NCBI GenBank assembly: GCA_025997615.1
Contig: BNUV01000105.1
Coordinates: forward strand, 1 to 8,235
Direction of reading: 5' to 3'
Source: Spirochaetia bacterium
GTDB taxonomy: Bacteria > Spirochaetota > Spirochaetia > Treponematales > Breznakiellaceae
Length of the DNA: 8,235 nt
The notes under the pieces were generated by a model. It was not told the DNA's origin. It was given only the letters and a program-made list of their open reading frames with translations, and did not search any database. The position numbers and the translations under genes were made by a program. Shown here in pieces: positions 6,923 to 8,235 of the stretch (position 1 is the first letter of the stretch; every line of letters begins with the position of its first letter).

Positions 6923-7714
6923 ATGAAAAAGGGTTTTCAGCAGTTTACGGTACGGGATTTACTCAAAGACAAGGATGAAATGATCTCTGTCTTAAAGCAG
7001 GTAAAATCCCTGGGCTACGAATCGATCCAGGGGTATACGATGCCGTTTATCACCTTGCCTGAGTATAAGCAAATTCTCGGGGATATCGGTCTGGAAAGCT
7101 GTTCTTCCGGAGGCAGTTTTGAGGAGATGAAGGCGGACGCCGGGGCGGTCAAAAAGGCTATTGCCGATGCGCAGCTCCTGGGCAACAGCCAGATTTCCGT
7201 CGGTACTTTGCCGAAAGATTACCGGGAGAGTAAAGAAGGTTACAAGAAATTTGCGGATGAACTTAACGGCATCGCGAAGGACCTGAAAAAGGAGGGGCTC
7301 AAACTTCTTTATCATCCCCATGCCATTGAATTCTTTTCGTTGGGCGGCGGACTTACCGGCATGGATATTATCTTCGCGGAGACCGATCCCGAGGGCGTCT
7401 GGTTCTGCATGGATACCCACTGGATGGCCGCCGGCGGCGTTAATCCGGTGGACTGGATCAAAAAAGTAAAGGGCCGCATGACCATTGTCCACTTCAAGGA
7501 TTACGCCATAGTCAAGGCCGCCGTCGATCGTATCGAAGAAGTGCATAAACAGTTTGCCGAAGTGGGGGAGGGCAACCTCAACTGGCCCGAAATTATCAAA
7601 ACCTGCAAAGAAATTGGCGTTGAACACGCCGTGGTCGAACAGGATATTTGCCGGGCGAGCCCCATAGAGAGCCTTAAAAAAAGTTTCGAAAACATGGTCA
7701 AGTTTAATGTATAG
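6923..7714 (+). CDS. Sugar phosphate isomerase/epimerase-like TIM-barrel protein
   Basis: A 263-residue soluble protein of the xylose isomerase-like TIM-barrel superfamily (AP endonuclease 2 fold, IolE/hydroxypyruvate isomerase relatives). Candidate divalent-metal ligands are all present: Glu136 in YHPHAIEF (130-137), Asp164 in FCMDTHW (161-167), His190 in HFKD (190-193) and Glu239 in VEQD (238-241). EVGEGNLNW (213-221) is the usual late loop motif. An active isomerase or epimerase is therefore likely, but the sugar cannot be named. AAGGAGG (6911-6917) sits 5 nt before the ATG, the strongest ribosome site in the operon. The gene begins 21 nt after infB and ends 2 nt before rbfA, with no terminator or clear promoter of its own, so it appears cotranscribed with translation genes, which is unusual. 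Codons 114-150 are duplicated in inverted orientation at the right edge of the window. Confidence 0.85.
   Translation: MKKGFQQFTVRDLLKDKDEMISVLKQVKSLGYESIQGYTMPFITLPEYKQILGDIGLESCSSGGSFEEMKADAGAVKKAIADAQLLGNSQISVGTLPKDYRESKEGYKKFADELNGIAKDLKKEGLKLLYHPHAIEFFSLGGGLTGMDIIFAETDPEGVWFCMDTHWMAAGGVNPVDWIKKVKGRMTIVHFKDYAIVKAAVDRIEEVHKQFAEVGEGNLNWPEIIKTCKEIGVEHAVVEQDICRASPIESLKKSFENMVKFNV
7262..7372 (+). repeat. Left arm of a perfect 111-bp inverted repeat
   Basis: This segment of the TIM-barrel gene (codons 114-150) is identical, with no mismatch, to the reverse complement of 8125-8235. It ends at the ATTATC of 7367-7372; the next bases differ (ttcgcgg against atgcgcc). Because the other arm reaches the window end, the repeat may extend further left than 7262. 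Confidence 0.95.
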
Positions 7715-7716
7715 CT

Positions 7717-8235
7717 ATGGGGGAATTTAGAACCGAGCGGGTGGGCCGTCTTATACAGGAAAAAATCGGGGCCCTTATCGTTGAAGGCAGAATCAAGGAT
7801 CCCCGGGTTCATCCCCTTTTGTCGGTAACACGGGTTTCTGTTTCCCGGGATTTGGCCTATGCGGAAGTGTATGTTTCCAACTGCGCCCCACCCGGCGGGG
7901 GCCTTTCCGAAGGCAGCGATACCGGGGGTCTTAGACCCTGGGGTCTTAAAACTGGGGTGGAGGGCCTCCAGAGCGCCGCCGGGTTTATCCAGTCCCAACT
8001 GGCCCTGCAAATGCATATCCGCAAAACGCCCCGGCTCCGGTTCCACGAAGACTTAAGCATACGGGAAGGATTTGAAATGGTGCGGAAGATTGAGGAAGTT
8101 GCGGCGCGAGATGTCGCGGCGCATGATAATATCCATGCCGGTAAGTCCGCCGCCCAACGAAAAGAATTCAATGGCATGGGGATGATAAAGAAGTTTGAGC
8201 CCCTCCTTTTTCAGGTCCTTCGCGATGCCGTTAAG
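7717..8235 (+). CDS. rbfA: Ribosome-binding factor A, with its 3' end replaced by or fused to an inverted segment
   Basis: RbfA binds the immature 30S subunit and assists 16S rRNA 5'-end maturation and cold adaptation. The frame starts at ATG 7717, 2 nt after the TIM-barrel stop, with no clear ribosome site, so translational coupling is likely. Family landmarks are RTERVGRLIQEKIGALI (5-21), DPRVHPLLSVTRVSVSRDL (28-46), AYAEVYVS (47-54), SAAGFIQSQLA (86-96) and TPRLRFHEDLSIREG (104-118). Residues 55-82 form a Gly-rich loop about a dozen residues longer than in E. coli RbfA. Native sequence seems to end at codon 136 (8124); E. coli RbfA is 133 residues, so little or nothing of the domain is lost. 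From 8125 the frame stays open for 37 codons that are antisense to the TIM-barrel gene and cannot be genuine RbfA. The true stop is not in the window. Confidence 0.85.
   Translation, partial: MGEFRTERVGRLIQEKIGALIVEGRIKDPRVHPLLSVTRVSVSRDLAYAEVYVSNCAPPGGGLSEGSDTGGLRPWGLKTGVEGLQSAAGFIQSQLALQMHIRKTPRLRFHEDLSIREGFEMVRKIEEVAARDVAAHDNIHAGKSAAQRKEFNGMGMIKKFEPLLFQVLRDAVK
7927..7956 (+). repeat. Imperfect 15-bp tandem repeat in the RbfA loop
   Basis: Two adjacent 15-bp units, both beginning GGTCTTA (7927 and 7942), match at 11 of 15 positions and encode GLRPW and GLKTG. The palindrome GGGTCTTAGACCC (7926-7938) overlaps the first unit. Replication slippage would explain the extra length of the RbfA loop. 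Confidence 0.5.
8105..8118 (+). repeat. GC-rich hairpin next to the inversion junction
   Basis: CGCGA (8105-8109), loop GATG, TCGCG (8114-8118). It lies inside rbfA six bases before the junction at 8124/8125. There is no T run, so it is not a terminator. Its interest is only that it is adjacent to the breakpoint. Confidence 0.4.
8125..8235 (-). repeat. Right arm of the 111-bp inverted repeat, antisense copy of the TIM-barrel gene
   Basis: Read on the minus strand this is codons 114-150 of the TIM-barrel gene, base for base. It begins abruptly after rbfA codon 136 and continues past the window edge. The arms are separated by 752 nt. Either a chimeric read, amplicon or contig end, or a very recent inverted duplication, produced it. 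Confidence 0.95.

Noticed and set aside
7857..8177. 106-codon minus-strand open frame across the rbfA end
   Set aside because: It is antisense to rbfA and crosses the inversion junction; it has no ribosome site or family motif.
8125..8235. Genuine C-terminal extension of RbfA of at least 37 residues
   Set aside because: These codons are the exact antisense of the TIM-barrel gene and the RbfA family normally ends near this point.

Overview
The window reads as chromosomal DNA from a GC-moderate bacterium, roughly half G+C by eye. My best guess is a spirochaete of the Treponema group. That guess is an inference from the general look of GlgC, NusA and IF-2; no rRNA or other decisive marker is present. 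Two transcription units are visible, separated by recognisable signals.

Left part (1-983, minus strand): the N-terminal three quarters of a glgC gene (ADP-glucose pyrophosphorylase, glycogen synthesis), running off the left edge. It has a good promoter in a 186-bp divergent intergenic region. On the other side of that region a gene for a 465-residue FAD-dependent oxidoreductase (1170-2567, plus strand) starts behind a perfect TATAAT box embedded in an AT-rich palindrome.

Centre and right (2568-8235, plus strand): a transcription/translation operon of nusA, infB, a TIM-barrel sugar isomerase/epimerase-like gene, and rbfA. A near-consensus promoter (2591-2619) lies immediately upstream of a strong intrinsic terminator (2644-2672), and nusA begins just after it, so transcripts from this promoter must read through the terminator to reach nusA. 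Since NusA itself stimulates intrinsic termination, this looks like an autoregulatory attenuator. NusA carries an acidic tail and a four-cysteine zinc ribbon at its C-terminus. IF-2 has a long Gly/Pro/Arg-rich N-terminal region built of tandem repeats, and a non-canonical G4 motif (NFMD instead of NKxD). The sugar isomerase-like gene is not a usual member of this operon, but it is tightly packed between infB and rbfA (21-nt and 2-nt gaps).

Right edge: the last 111 bases (8125-8235) are a perfect reverse complement of 7262-7372, inside the sugar isomerase-like gene. The segment follows rbfA codon 136 and leaves the rbfA frame open to the window end. A fold-back chimera from genome amplification or misassembly is the first explanation to exclude; a real recent inverted duplication is the alternative. 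I see no CRISPR array, tRNA, rRNA, insertion sequence or phage gene. The most interesting candidates are the nusA leader attenuator, the metabolic gene inside the operon, the two protein oddities (NusA zinc ribbon, IF-2 G4) and the inverted segment; none amounts to a clear new multi-gene system.
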